DNA of 52,584 bases, taken from the NCBI GenBank assembly GCA_017550335.1, contig JAFZPM010000042.1:1-52584 (forward strand). Direction: 5' to 3'. The translations under genes and the position numbers were made by a program. The stretch's first letter is position 1, and each line of letters starts with the position of its first letter. This DNA is from Paludibacteraceae bacterium (GTDB taxonomy: Bacteria; Bacteroidota; Bacteroidia; Bacteroidales; Paludibacteraceae). The notes under the pieces are model-generated. The model was given only the letters and a program-made list of their open reading frames with translations. It ran no database searches and was not told the origin of the DNA. Shown piece by piece: positions 6,697 through 16,750 of the stretch.

Positions 6697-9600
6697 ATGA
6701 AACCGTTAAAATTATTGCTGTTATTGTGCCTTATGACGTGTGTGGATGGATGGGCACAGGCGATTTATTATGTGACAAAGGAAGGAGCCGGAAATCATTC
6801 AGGTGAGAGTTGGCAGAACGCATTGGATGAAACAGGCTTTTCCGACAAATTTTCCAGTTCGCCCTCAGGGACAACATTCCGCATGGGAGCAGGAGTCTTC
6901 CGCCCGAAAAACGGATTGACAGGTTTCACGACAGACAAAGCCTTTATTCTTGAAGGCGGATACAAATCCGTAGAGGGTACAATGACCCGTGACCTCTCCA
7001 CCATGGGAGATGACGACATGACTGTCTTACTGGGTGACATATCCACCGACCCAACCTTGAACTCCCCTATCTCCTTCAACCCGGACGCGGACGGAATGGA
7101 GACATCCGGCATCATATTCGAAAGCTCAGCCCCAGCTGACTTTTTCGTGCTGAATAGCCAAAACGCTGGCGGAGAAATCGTGATGAAAAAAGGTGTGGGA
7201 CGCAGACCTCAAAACAAACCTTGCGAAAACGGGGCAATGGCCTACGCAGACACCATCATCGCCGGTGAAAAAACCAATTTCGGCGTCGAGGACCTGGATA
7301 TAATCCGCAACGAAATCGGTACATTCCAGATAGTACAGGAGAAAACAGGAGACGACGGATGCGTAACCACATACACGTACACCATCTGCGTCCTGCCTAA
7401 GGCTAAGGAAATCGACGGCAACCTCCACTACTACGTGAAAGTTGGCGCGAAGGGTGACGGATCCTCTTGGGACAATGCCATGGGAGATACCGCATTCGCC
7501 TACTCAATAAACAAAGTGAACGACGGAGCCACATTCCACCTCGCGGAAGGCACCTACAAGCCTGTATATGACAGGGATGGAAACCCTCAGGCAGGCAATA
7601 TGGCGAAGTCATTCTTCACCACAAAACTAATCAACCTGCAAGGCGGTTACGACAAGAACGCCACAGGGGAAGCTATACCTGACCCGAAAAACCACAAGAC
7701 AATATTGAATGGCGACATGTTGAGCGACAACGTGGATGGTGAATTCAACAATAGCGACGACGTCTTCAAGATCCTCACCTACGAGCCAACCAAATCAGGG
7801 AAAGCACATGTGGACGGATTATCATTTGTCAATTCCCGTTCCGATTTCTCACAAACCGAATTCGGAAACGCACAGGTCAGCATGAAAGGCAGCGAGGGCG
7901 GCAATCAACTCGAAGTAACCAATTGCACCTTCTCGAAAGGTCAGACATACCTGAGAACAAAGAACAGCTCTTGCACAATCAACAACTGCTACTTCGCAGA
8001 TTCCAAACAACAAGCCATCCATTCGGGAGGTGGATCATTATCCATCAACGCAAGTACGTTCAAAGACAACATGAACATCTTCAACGTGGAGGGACAGGAG
8101 AAGTTAGAGATCATCAACTGTACCTTCACGAACGACACATCCAAGGTAAAATCCGCAATCGAGTTGCCATACGAGATCACGGAATTGAAACTGATCAACA
8201 ACACGATCACAACACCAATCAAGATCAGCGAGTTGACCACCAAAGCGATCATCGTCGGAAACATCTTCGGATCAACGATGGAAATGGCGGCCCAAGATGC
8301 GACAATAAGCAACAACCTCTATGTGAACGAGGAGGGCTCCTACGAACCTGCACAACCAGGGAACACAAAGATCACGAAGGAAGACATGACGTTCCTCTTG
8401 GACAACGGAAACAACCAATTCACAGTGAAGGATAACGGCGGATTCACACCAACAATCGGTCTGTTGTCAGACACGTTGCAGAACGGTACCTCCATCCGCT
8501 TCGACCGAATCGGTCTCACAGATGTGGATACAGACCAACGAGGCAACCTCCGTCCTGAGTCCACCTGCGCAGGCTCCATCGAGAAAGGATTCCCTACCAT
8601 CAACATCATCCTGGCAGACACGATCGCATTGGCAGGCAGCGAATATGTCGACAACCAACTCGGCCTAAATACAGTATACGAGATAGGAACATATGAACTG
8701 GAGAAGAGATTGGAACATGGCTCGATGAACATCCATGACACCATCTATACCAGACGTGTCACCATCTTACCTAACGGTACAAAAGGCGAGGACGGCAACC
8801 TCCACTACTACGTGAAAGTGGGTGCGAAGGGTGACGGTTCCTCTTGGGACAATGCCATGGGAGATACCGCATTCGCCTTCTCATTAAACAAGGTGGACAA
8901 CGGAGCCACATTCCACCTCGCGGAGGGTGTATATCACCCAGTCTACGACAAAGATGGAGAGCCGACAACGACCAACATCATCAAGATGTTCTATACAAAC
9001 AAAGCCATCAACCTGCAAGGAGGATATCCTGCTAGCGTGAGCGAAAATATAGCGGCACAACCTGACAAATTCCTTGCCGTACTGAGCGGAGACCTGGGAA
9101 ACAACACATACGCCATCGACTCGGCTGGTAAAGGAAAGGGTGACGTCACTAACGTACTTTACTACGATCTGCAAGAGGCAGGAGATGTCCACCTCAGCGG
9201 ACTCGCACTGAAGGGATACATCAATCCATTCGAAGTGCTGACACAACCAATAGACGCATCTAAAAAAGTGAACGAGGCGGCGCTTATCGGAATAAAGACC
9301 GAAGGCGAAGCAATGGCCACCCTCACGATGGAAGACTGTCAGTTAGTCAACTCCAACGATGGTCTTGTGGCAAAGAACTGCAACGTCAACATGGAGAACT
9401 GTTACTTCTATGACAACTTCATGGGATCTTCCGTCTCAGGCGGCAACCTGTCAATTACGAAGTCAACATTCGAAGAGTCATTCCTCAAAGTTAGCACAAA
9501 GAATTGCCAGGTGAAAAACAGCACATACATCTCGAAGACAGTCTATGGAATGTTTGGACTGTTAATCGATGCTTCCGAATCAATATTGGTGGAGAACAAT

Positions 9601-12600
9601 ACGTTCCTGACCGGATTTGAGGCACAAGGAAGCAATGAGCTGATCGTAACGGGTAACATCTTCGCTGACACAACCAGTGGAGGTGGTGGCAAGAACCTAT
9701 CAGTCAGTTCAACCCACAACATCTACAACAATGCCATTGCGTCCGAACTCAGAAGCAGCGAAGACATAAACGTATCCCCTGAGGATTTCTACACGATCCT
9801 GAGCAGCGAGGTCAAAACGGTGGATGGCAAAATAGGATTTGTACACGAAACATATAGGAATGGAATCCCTGTCATCCCAATGAAAAATGACAGTTTGGGA
9901 GAGGTGTCATTACGATTCCCATTGGAGAAAGTCTCCATGAAGGAGGATCAGAGAGGCAACCCACGTCCTGAACTCACTAGCGCAGGTTCCGTCGAGAAAG
10001 GATTCCCTACCATCAACATTATCCTGGCAGACACGACTGTGCTTGCAGGTGATAAATATATCGACAGCAAACTCGGACTAGACACTATCTATGCGATAGG
10101 AGCACACGATGAGTTGAAGAAACTGGAACATGGATCAATGACCATCCATGACACCACCTACACCAGACACATCATCGTATTGCCAAAAGGCGTGAAAGGT
10201 GAGGACGGCAACCTCCACTACTACGTGAAGGTTGAAGGACAGGGAGATGGTTCCTCTTGGAATAATGCCATGGGAAATAAGGAATTCGCCTTCTCGATAA
10301 ACAAAGTGAACGACGGATCCACATTCCACATCGCGGAAGGTACCTACCGTCCTATCTACGACAAGGACGGAAACAATACAACCAACAATGATGACAAAGT
10401 ATTCTACACCACGAAGCTAGTCAACCTGGAGGGCGGTTACGACAAGGGCGAGACAAACATAAACGCCAAGGCGGATCCGAAGAATAACCTGACCATCTTC
10501 GATGGAGACATTTTGGGCGATAATACCGGTGAGGACGTGAATGTTGTAGACGATGTCTTGAACGTCATCATCTACAACGCCGCCAACCCAGGAAAGATCC
10601 ACGTGAACGGTTTGACATTCAAGAACGGATGGTTGAGAATGATGGGCACCGAGTTCTATAACGCACAACTCGCCATCTACTCACAAGTGGAAGGATTTGA
10701 ATACGAAGTGAGCGAATGCTCATTCTCAGGAGGACAATGCTTCATGGGAATAGGGAATTGCTCAGGAAAAATCAGAGATTGTTTCTTTGACTACCCGAGA
10801 CAACGGGCCATCATCTCCATAGTGGATTCAAAATCCATCGACATCACATCATGTACATTCCAGAGAACGGCATTCAACATGAACGGGTACGAGACGTTCA
10901 ACATCACCAATTGTACATTCAAGGACCCTCAGGACGAACCGGGCAACGCAATGTGCCAGCAATTGTCAGCAAAGGAACTCCGACTCATCAACAACACGAT
11001 CATGATGAATGTCAACATAAATGAATCGGTCGACAAAACAGAAGCAATCGGAAACATTTTCGGATTGAACGTATCGATTCTATCCCCAAATACGGTAACG
11101 AGCGGCAACATCTATTTGGACACAGCCAACACCTTCAACTTCTCGTCACCAACGGACAGGAAGGTCACGAAGGAAGACCTGATGTACATCTTAGATAATG
11201 ACGGCGACCAATACATATCAAAGGAAAACGGAGGATTCACACCATCGATCAACTTGATATCCGATATGCTGAAGGATGGCACCTCCATCCGTTTCAACCG
11301 AATCGGACTCACAGACGTGGAGACAGACCAACGAGGCAACCTTCGTCCTGAGTCCACCTGCGCAGGTTCCATCGAGAAAGGATTCCCTAGCATCAACATT
11401 GTCTTGGCAGACACGACCGTACACGCCGGAGACGCATATGCGGACAATAAACTCGGCATCAACACGACCTACTCAATAGGTGCATACGACGTGGAGAGAA
11501 GATTGGAACACGGCTCACTAGCCATCCATGACACGATCTATACCAGACATATCACCGTCTTGCCTAATGCAAGAGTGATAGACGGCAAGCTCCACTACTA
11601 CGTGAAGGTCGGAGGAAATGGCGACGGTTCCTCTTGGGACAATGCCATGGGCGACACCGCATTCGCCTTCTCGATAAACAAGGTGACCGACGGTGCGACC
11701 TTCCACATCGCGGAAGGCGTATACCACCCAATCTACGATAAGGCTGGTGTATTGACAAACGTTGACAAAGACAGGATGTACTACACCACCAAAGCCATCA
11801 ACCTCCAGGGAGGCTACCCTGCAGGAGTGAGCGGAGACGTAGAAGCGAAACCTGACCAATACATCGCGGCTCTAAGCGGAGACCTGGCACAAAATGTCTA
11901 CGCCATCGACTCTGTCACAAAGGGCGGAAGGGATGTCACCAACGTGCTTTACTACGACCTGACAAACGGAGGAAACATCCGACTCAGCGGACTCGCATTG
12001 AAAGGCTCTTTCTATAGGTTAAGCCCTGACGCGACATCTCAAGTGGGAGAACACTCACTTGTCGGAGTAAGGACTCAAGACGGAACGACAGCCAACCTCA
12101 CGATGGAAGACTGTCAGTTAGTCAATTCCAGCTATGCGCTGTACGCACATGGGAACAACGTCAATGTGAAGAATTGCTATTTCTTCGACAATACCCAAGG
12201 ATCCATTGTAATAGGCGACAAACTGACTTTCACCAATAACACAGTGGAGGCATCATTCATCAGCGCCAATGCGGAACAGAGCAATATAAGCAACTGCACA
12301 TTCATCTCAAAAACAGCAGGAAGCTCATATGGATTGGTGATCAACAACCTGGGTAAACCCGGCAAGTCGGCATTGTTGGAAAACAATACGTTCTTGACGG
12401 GTGTAGGAGGCGACACATGCATAAACGTAGTCATGACGGGTAATATATTCGCAAGCCCGACGGTTAAATTCGAGCGCGTCGCCACCATTACGTCAGCCCA
12501 CAACATCTACAGATCAACCGCTCCTGCAAGCGAGCTGATGAGCGAGAACGACATTGCCCTCATCAACCTTGTTGACCTGAATAAGCTCATAGGAAAAGTG

Positions 12601-14355
12601 ACGGATGGAGAAAACGGTGTCACGACAGAAAAGATTCAAGAAACATATCGAAACGGAATCCCTGTCATTCCTATCAACGAAGACCATATAGGCGACATAT
12701 CTATCCGATTCCCGTCGGAGAAGGTCTCCATGAAGGAGGATCAGAGAGGAGCAAAACGTCTTGACAGCACTTGTGTCGGAGCTTACGAATTAGGCTGTCA
12801 GCCAGACACCATCTATGAGTTCAAGGTGTATAAAAACAGTGAGATCGCAGAGGGAACGGTGGGTATGAACAACAAGAAGGACGAAGTCGCCGATGCGCAA
12901 GGCTGCATCCAGGTGTACATCACCACCTACGTGAAACTGCCTTCCGAGGGTCGAACCGAATACTACGTGAAGACCACATCAACAGGAAAGGGTGATGGTT
13001 CAAGCTGGGATGACGCCATGAGCAATGAAGCGTTCCAACTAACCCTCAGATACATGGAAGGACAAAAGACCTACCATATCGCAAGTGGTAACTACGAACC
13101 TATCTACGATGCATTAGGCCAGAAACCACTCGATGGAAAGGATCGCACGTTCTACACGGGACACGCAGTGACCATCATAGGTGGATATCCGGAGAATGCG
13201 GCAGAGGGAGATGCCTCAGATCCAAAGGCAAACAACACCACATTCACCAGCGGGAAAGGCGAGCAATCAGCTCTGAACCTCTTCACAGCCATGCTGTCCG
13301 ACAAGGGAAGCGTGAGGATCTCAGGCGTCGCATTCAGCGGACGGAAAGACGGAGAGGCGGTATCAGTCGCCGGTCTGGTTCCTGGTGTAAGCCTATCCAT
13401 GCAACAATGTAAAGTGGAGAACTTCAAGACGGGTGTGAAATTGGATTCAGTTTCCGCCACAATCTCAGAATGCTCGTTCAAGGATAGCGTGGGCATCCTC
13501 ACGACTGGACTCCATGCAGACTCCCTGAGCATCGAATCATCCACCTTTACCCAAGGAGGACAAGGAGTTGTATGCACCAACCCAACAAGCAAGTTGATCT
13601 TCAAGAACTCCACATTCGTAGGACTTGACAAATCGGCCATCGACTACAGCGCATGCACATCCGCTTCGTGCGAACTGGTGAACAACACCATCCTGGACAA
13701 TGTGTACACAGCCAGCGCAACCAACGACAAATGGACCGGTAACATAATCGGTGGCAAGATCATACGGAAGGGAACGGGAGGAGAAAAGGTTGCCTCATCC
13801 TACAACCTATACCTGAATGACGAAGAAGGAGTCAATAAGAAGGCCATGGGGACGAACAGCAGCGCTGGAACGGACATCTGGACAAACATCCTGTGTGAAG
13901 AGGTTCTGGCGTGTGACGGAGGATCATACCAATTAAGCAACAACAAAGGATTCACTGAAACCGTGGCGCTCACCACCGACATGATAGAGCAAGCCGACAG
14001 CACAGTGAGCCTCCGCTTCCCTAAAGTCCTCGACAAGGACCAAAGAGGGGTAGAGAGGATGGCTAACTCCTGCATGGGTGCATACGAGTTTATTCCGAAG
14101 CCTAAACCTATGGATCTGGATATTCCAACCGCATTCACTCCATACACGGAAGATAAGAGAAACGATATCTTCATGAAAGGATATGAGGTTTACGTTTACA
14201 ATCGTTACGGCATGTTGATCTGTCACTCAACAGACGGATGGGATGGCAAGTATAACAACAAAATGGCGACGCCAGGCGTATACGCTTACGTACTAATAAT
14301 CCCAGAGAATGGAGAACAGATAAAAGGAACGATAGAGATATTAAAGGCTAAATAA
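6697..14355 (+). CDS. Giant beta-helix surface protein with T9SS type B tail
   Basis: The ATG at 6697 is chosen over an in-frame GTG at 6616 because it begins a clean signal peptide (MKPLKLLLLLCLMTCVDGWA-QA). The mature protein of about 2530 residues is a string of right-handed beta-helix modules. Each opens with a YYVKVG..GDGSSWDNAM-like motif, then TFHLAEGxYxP and INLQGGY, then many N-x-T/C-x-F helix turns, and closes with DQRGxxRPExTxAG. Module starts lie near residues 241, 700, 1171, 1630 and 2085, after a shorter first module. The last 80 residues (PTAFTP...NDIFMKGYEVYVYNRYG...GWDGKYN...PGVYAYV) are a type B (gliding-associated) T9SS C-terminal domain. It heads an operon with a PD40/OmpA protein and a PorP/SprF partner. 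A large adhesin or surface-layer fibre is the likely role. Confidence 0.88.
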   Translation: MKPLKLLLLLCLMTCVDGWAQAIYYVTKEGAGNHSGESWQNALDETGFSDKFSSSPSGTTFRMGAGVFRPKNGLTGFTTDKAFILEGGYKSVEGTMTRDLSTMGDDDMTVLLGDISTDPTLNSPISFNPDADGMETSGIIFESSAPADFFVLNSQNAGGEIVMKKGVGRRPQNKPCENGAMAYADTIIAGEKTNFGVEDLDIIRNEIGTFQIVQEKTGDDGCVTTYTYTICVLPKAKEIDGNLHYYVKVGAKGDGSSWDNAMGDTAFAYSINKVNDGATFHLAEGTYKPVYDRDGNPQAGNMAKSFFTTKLINLQGGYDKNATGEAIPDPKNHKTILNGDMLSDNVDGEFNNSDDVFKILTYEPTKSGKAHVDGLSFVNSRSDFSQTEFGNAQVSMKGSEGGNQLEVTNCTFSKGQTYLRTKNSSCTINNCYFADSKQQAIHSGGGSLSINASTFKDNMNIFNVEGQEKLEIINCTFTNDTSKVKSAIELPYEITELKLINNTITTPIKISELTTKAIIVGNIFGSTMEMAAQDATISNNLYVNEEGSYEPAQPGNTKITKEDMTFLLDNGNNQFTVKDNGGFTPTIGLLSDTLQNGTSIRFDRIGLTDVDTDQRGNLRPESTCAGSIEKGFPTINIILADTIALAGSEYVDNQLGLNTVYEIGTYELEKRLEHGSMNIHDTIYTRRVTILPNGTKGEDGNLHYYVKVGAKGDGSSWDNAMGDTAFAFSLNKVDNGATFHLAEGVYHPVYDKDGEPTTTNIIKMFYTNKAINLQGGYPASVSENIAAQPDKFLAVLSGDLGNNTYAIDSAGKGKGDVTNVLYYDLQEAGDVHLSGLALKGYINPFEVLTQPIDASKKVNEAALIGIKTEGEAMATLTMEDCQLVNSNDGLVAKNCNVNMENCYFYDNFMGSSVSGGNLSITKSTFEESFLKVSTKNCQVKNSTYISKTVYGMFGLLIDASESILVENNTFLTGFEAQGSNELIVTGNIFADTTSGGGGKNLSVSSTHNIYNNAIASELRSSEDINVSPEDFYTILSSEVKTVDGKIGFVHETYRNGIPVIPMKNDSLGEVSLRFPLEKVSMKEDQRGNPRPELTSAGSVEKGFPTINIILADTTVLAGDKYIDSKLGLDTIYAIGAHDELKKLEHGSMTIHDTTYTRHIIVLPKGVKGEDGNLHYYVKVEGQGDGSSWNNAMGNKEFAFSINKVNDGSTFHIAEGTYRPIYDKDGNNTTNNDDKVFYTTKLVNLEGGYDKGETNINAKADPKNNLTIFDGDILGDNTGEDVNVVDDVLNVIIYNAANPGKIHVNGLTFKNGWLRMMGTEFYNAQLAIYSQVEGFEYEVSECSFSGGQCFMGIGNCSGKIRDCFFDYPRQRAIISIVDSKSIDITSCTFQRTAFNMNGYETFNITNCTFKDPQDEPGNAMCQQLSAKELRLINNTIMMNVNINESVDKTEAIGNIFGLNVSILSPNTVTSGNIYLDTANTFNFSSPTDRKVTKEDLMYILDNDGDQYISKENGGFTPSINLISDMLKDGTSIRFNRIGLTDVETDQRGNLRPESTCAGSIEKGFPSINIVLADTTVHAGDAYADNKLGINTTYSIGAYDVERRLEHGSLAIHDTIYTRHITVLPNARVIDGKLHYYVKVGGNGDGSSWDNAMGDTAFAFSINKVTDGATFHIAEGVYHPIYDKAGVLTNVDKDRMYYTTKAINLQGGYPAGVSGDVEAKPDQYIAALSGDLAQNVYAIDSVTKGGRDVTNVLYYDLTNGGNIRLSGLALKGSFYRLSPDATSQVGEHSLVGVRTQDGTTANLTMEDCQLVNSSYALYAHGNNVNVKNCYFFDNTQGSIVIGDKLTFTNNTVEASFISANAEQSNISNCTFISKTAGSSYGLVINNLGKPGKSALLENNTFLTGVGGDTCINVVMTGNIFASPTVKFERVATITSAHNIYRSTAPASELMSENDIALINLVDLNKLIGKVTDGENGVTTEKIQETYRNGIPVIPINEDHIGDISIRFPSEKVSMKEDQRGAKRLDSTCVGAYELGCQPDTIYEFKVYKNSEIAEGTVGMNNKKDEVADAQGCIQVYITTYVKLPSEGRTEYYVKTTSTGKGDGSSWDDAMSNEAFQLTLRYMEGQKTYHIASGNYEPIYDALGQKPLDGKDRTFYTGHAVTIIGGYPENAAEGDASDPKANNTTFTSGKGEQSALNLFTAMLSDKGSVRISGVAFSGRKDGEAVSVAGLVPGVSLSMQQCKVENFKTGVKLDSVSATISECSFKDSVGILTTGLHADSLSIESSTFTQGGQGVVCTNPTSKLIFKNSTFVGLDKSAIDYSACTSASCELVNNTILDNVYTASATNDKWTGNIIGGKIIRKGTGGEKVASSYNLYLNDEEGVNKKAMGTNSSAGTDIWTNILCEEVLACDGGSYQLSNNKGFTETVALTTDMIEQADSTVSLRFPKVLDKDQRGVERMANSCMGAYEFIPKPKPMDLDIPTAFTPYTEDKRNDIFMKGYEVYVYNRYGMLICHSTDGWDGKYNNKMATPGVYAYVLIIPENGEQIKGTIEILKAK
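7417..12996 (+). repeat. ABAB coding super-repeat, exact 2790-bp period
   Basis: The module-start motif encoding G-N/K-L-H-Y-Y-V-K lies at 7417, 8794, 10207 and 11584. Spacings are 1377, 1413 and 1377, so modules 1 and 3 and modules 2 and 4 are each exactly 2790 bp apart. Modules 1 and 3 share specific text (TTKLxNLxGGYDK; DPKNxxTI), and modules 2 and 4 share different text (KAINLQGGYPA; DVTNVLYYDL). An A+B pair of 930 codons was therefore duplicated as a block with no net length change. A fifth, more divergent module starts near 12950. Confidence 0.85.
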
Positions 14356-14362
14356 TTTCGAG

Positions 14363-15637
14363 ATGAAAAGATTGTTGCTAATACTTATTTCCGCGTATTC
14401 GCTGAGCATGTACGCGATAGATCGTGAGTTCCCGGAGAACCACTACAAGATCATGCAATCTTCAGTGAATACGAAGACACCCATCGTGGCCATTTCGTCA
14501 TTCAACGACAACCTATTTCTTATCCGAGACGGAAGGGTATACGTCGGGAAAGTCGGCAACAATGCGTCAGACCTTTCAAAATGCACCGAGAAAGTGGATC
14601 TGAGCGCATTGAACATAGACGGGACCTTTTGCCAATTCGGCAATAACATTCTATACTACTCTTCGGAAGGAGTCTTATACCAAGCCTCATTGAAAAATGG
14701 AGAGTGGAAATCCCCGGAGGCAATCCAGATCGCAGGCTATGCGAAGGAAAGGGTCATGGGAGAAGGCTCTTCCCTCGCCCACCGTCGCTGGGGATTCAAA
14801 ACCGGCTCAAAGAGCAAGGAAAAGATGTACAACCCATCCATCGCGGAGAAAGGCCATCGGCTTTACTTCTCCTCGTCAGAACTGCCTGGAGGAAAGGGCG
14901 GACTGGATATCTGGTACATCGAACGGAACTCCGACAAAGGACCATGGTCCGCACCTATCAACTACGAAGAGGTGAACACCCCCGATGACGAGGACTTCCC
15001 ACAGACGGTAGGCGACACGATGTTCTATTTCTCGTCCAACAGGCACGACGACAAATTCCGCGGATACAACATATACAAAAGGAAACTGAAGGGCAAGAAG
15101 ACAATATCGATCGTGGAGAACAACTTCAATGGCAACGCGGACGACAAAAACTTCCTGGTCGTGACGAACACGCCATTCTTCATCTCCAATAGGGAAGGTT
15201 CCGCACAGATATACAGACCAGAGTTCTATGATCCGGATCTAGTGCTAGGGAACTCGGCAGGAGGAGATCCGGAGAACATCAAGATTCAAAGGATAACGAT
15301 CAAAGACAAGACCTGCACTTTCCGTCCCGAATTCGACGGGAAGAGGTTCGCCGCCCACTACAGCGACGAGTTCGAACTGATATACCAGTTCGTCAACGAT
15401 CCGCCGAACTGCAGGATCGAAGTCATCGGCTATGCTGACGACGAGGGAAGCGCAGACCACAACTCCTCATTGTCACTCAATAGAGCGAGCGCCGTAATGG
15501 ACAAACTGATACAGATGGGTGTAGACGAGCAACGCATCACCTATCGAGGCGAAGGCAACGGAAAGCCTATCATCAAAAACGCCAAAACGGAGCAGGAACA
15601 TAATTTGAACAGAAGAATTGAAATCATCAAGAAGTAG
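14363..15637 (+). CDS. PD40 / OmpA-like peptidoglycan-binding protein (cassette 1)
   Basis: The 424-residue protein has a signal peptide (MKRLLLILISAYSLSMYA), a beta-propeller-like middle with PD40-type turns (NPSIAEKGHRLYFSSS; GGLDIWYIE; DTMFYFSSNR, about residues 155-235), and a C-terminal OmpA domain (about 320-424). The OmpA domain carries GYADDEGSADHN, LSLNRASAVMDKLIQMGV and NRRIEIIKK, which include the usual peptidoglycan-binding Asp and Arg positions. It starts 7 nt after the adhesin stop and ends 2 nt before the PorP-like gene, so the three are surely co-transcribed. Known relatives sit beside T9SS type B cargo and probably tie the surface fibre to the cell wall. It is paralogous to the gene at 19498. 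Confidence 0.85.
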   Translation: MKRLLLILISAYSLSMYAIDREFPENHYKIMQSSVNTKTPIVAISSFNDNLFLIRDGRVYVGKVGNNASDLSKCTEKVDLSALNIDGTFCQFGNNILYYSSEGVLYQASLKNGEWKSPEAIQIAGYAKERVMGEGSSLAHRRWGFKTGSKSKEKMYNPSIAEKGHRLYFSSSELPGGKGGLDIWYIERNSDKGPWSAPINYEEVNTPDDEDFPQTVGDTMFYFSSNRHDDKFRGYNIYKRKLKGKKTISIVENNFNGNADDKNFLVVTNTPFFISNREGSAQIYRPEFYDPDLVLGNSAGGDPENIKIQRITIKDKTCTFRPEFDGKRFAAHYSDEFELIYQFVNDPPNCRIEVIGYADDEGSADHNSSLSLNRASAVMDKLIQMGVDEQRITYRGEGNGKPIIKNAKTEQEHNLNRRIEIIKK

Positions 15638-15639
15638 AA

Positions 15640-16566
15640 ATGTCTAGTATGAAAGGGATGAAAAAGAGAATATATATATTGCTTGTCTTGTCGCTGACAA
15701 CGTCCATCTTCACGGCGAATGCGCAACAGGACCTATTGCTGTCGCAGGAGATCTTTTCGCGCGTGAACAAGAACCCTGCCGCCACAGGCAATTCGAATGA
15801 TATCGATATCTTTCTTCACGGGCGTCTCCAATGGTCAGGTTTGGAAAAGGGCCCCAGGACAACCGTTCTGAACGTCACCAACTACGTCGAGAAAATAAAA
15901 TCCGGCTTCGGACTATCCTTCTCATACGACTGCTTCGGCGTGGCGCACAGCGCGACCAATGCGAAGTTGGCTTACTCGTTCCAAATGGACCTGAGCGAGC
16001 GCTATATCCTTTCCCTCGGATTAGGAGTAGGTGCTTACGCCGGAACAATCGATTACACGAAGCACAAGTTGGACGACATGAGAGAATTCAACGATGGAGA
16101 ATACACCATGGACAAGCAGACAGAAATATCTCCCGACTTCGACTTCGGATTCGAGCTGTCCAACCCGCTATGGACCTTGGGAGTATCCATGACCCATCTG
16201 TTGAACAGCGAAAGCACGTCATTCAAATCAGGAAGGCACCTGTACGCATACTGGACGAGCCTTCTACCGATCGGCGACAACTTTAGCCTTGGTCCGACCG
16301 TATCCTATATGCACCATGACCAAGCCAATCTGATGGAAGTGGGATCATTAGTCTTTTTCAAAAACCTATACTGGGGTGGCGTCACTTGGCGTCCCGACCT
16401 GAAGGACAAGATGAACCCATCCGTGCTAGTCTTCACGCTCGGTTTCGAAAAGAGCAGGTTCCGCTTTGGCTACTCCTTCGACATGAGCGTAGGATCCGAC
16501 AACCTATTGCCACCATCCCATGAGCTTATCCTCTCATACGGCATAGCGAAGAAGAGTAAACATTGA
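15640..16566 (+). CDS. PorP/SprF-family outer membrane protein (cassette 1)
   Basis: The 308-residue protein has a signal peptide (core YILLVLSLTTSIFTANA) followed by QQDLLLSQEIFSRVNKNPAATG, the N-terminal signature of the PorP/SprF family. Beta-barrel strands with alternating hydrophobic residues fill the rest, ending LILSYGI. In gliding Flavobacterium, SprF is needed to export and attach the type B cargo SprB, and each type B protein tends to have its own SprF-like partner. This gene is therefore the likely dedicated partner of the giant protein at 6697. ATG codons at 15640, 15649 and 15658 are all possible starts; the last gives the most typical signal peptide. No clear terminator follows. 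Confidence 0.88.
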   Translation: MSSMKGMKKRIYILLVLSLTTSIFTANAQQDLLLSQEIFSRVNKNPAATGNSNDIDIFLHGRLQWSGLEKGPRTTVLNVTNYVEKIKSGFGLSFSYDCFGVAHSATNAKLAYSFQMDLSERYILSLGLGVGAYAGTIDYTKHKLDDMREFNDGEYTMDKQTEISPDFDFGFELSNPLWTLGVSMTHLLNSESTSFKSGRHLYAYWTSLLPIGDNFSLGPTVSYMHHDQANLMEVGSLVFFKNLYWGGVTWRPDLKDKMNPSVLVFTLGFEKSRFRFGYSFDMSVGSDNLLPPSHELILSYGIAKKSKH

Positions 16567-16750
16567 TTCCGGCAACGGAGTCGGACATCGCGATGAACGG
16601 AGGTTCTTCAAGCAATAAATATTGGAAGATTTGTTTTTTTTATATAATTTCGCAAATGGTGGTTGAGCCACTTGTTGAAATATAAACAATTCATACATAG
16701 GCATTTGCGACGCATCTCGGACTATATTCAACGACTAAAGATGCATTGGG

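Noticed and set aside
7417..12996. CRISPR or VNTR explanation for the repeated DNA
   Set aside because: The period is 1377-1413 bp, in frame and protein-coding with diverged modules, so it is a domain duplication.
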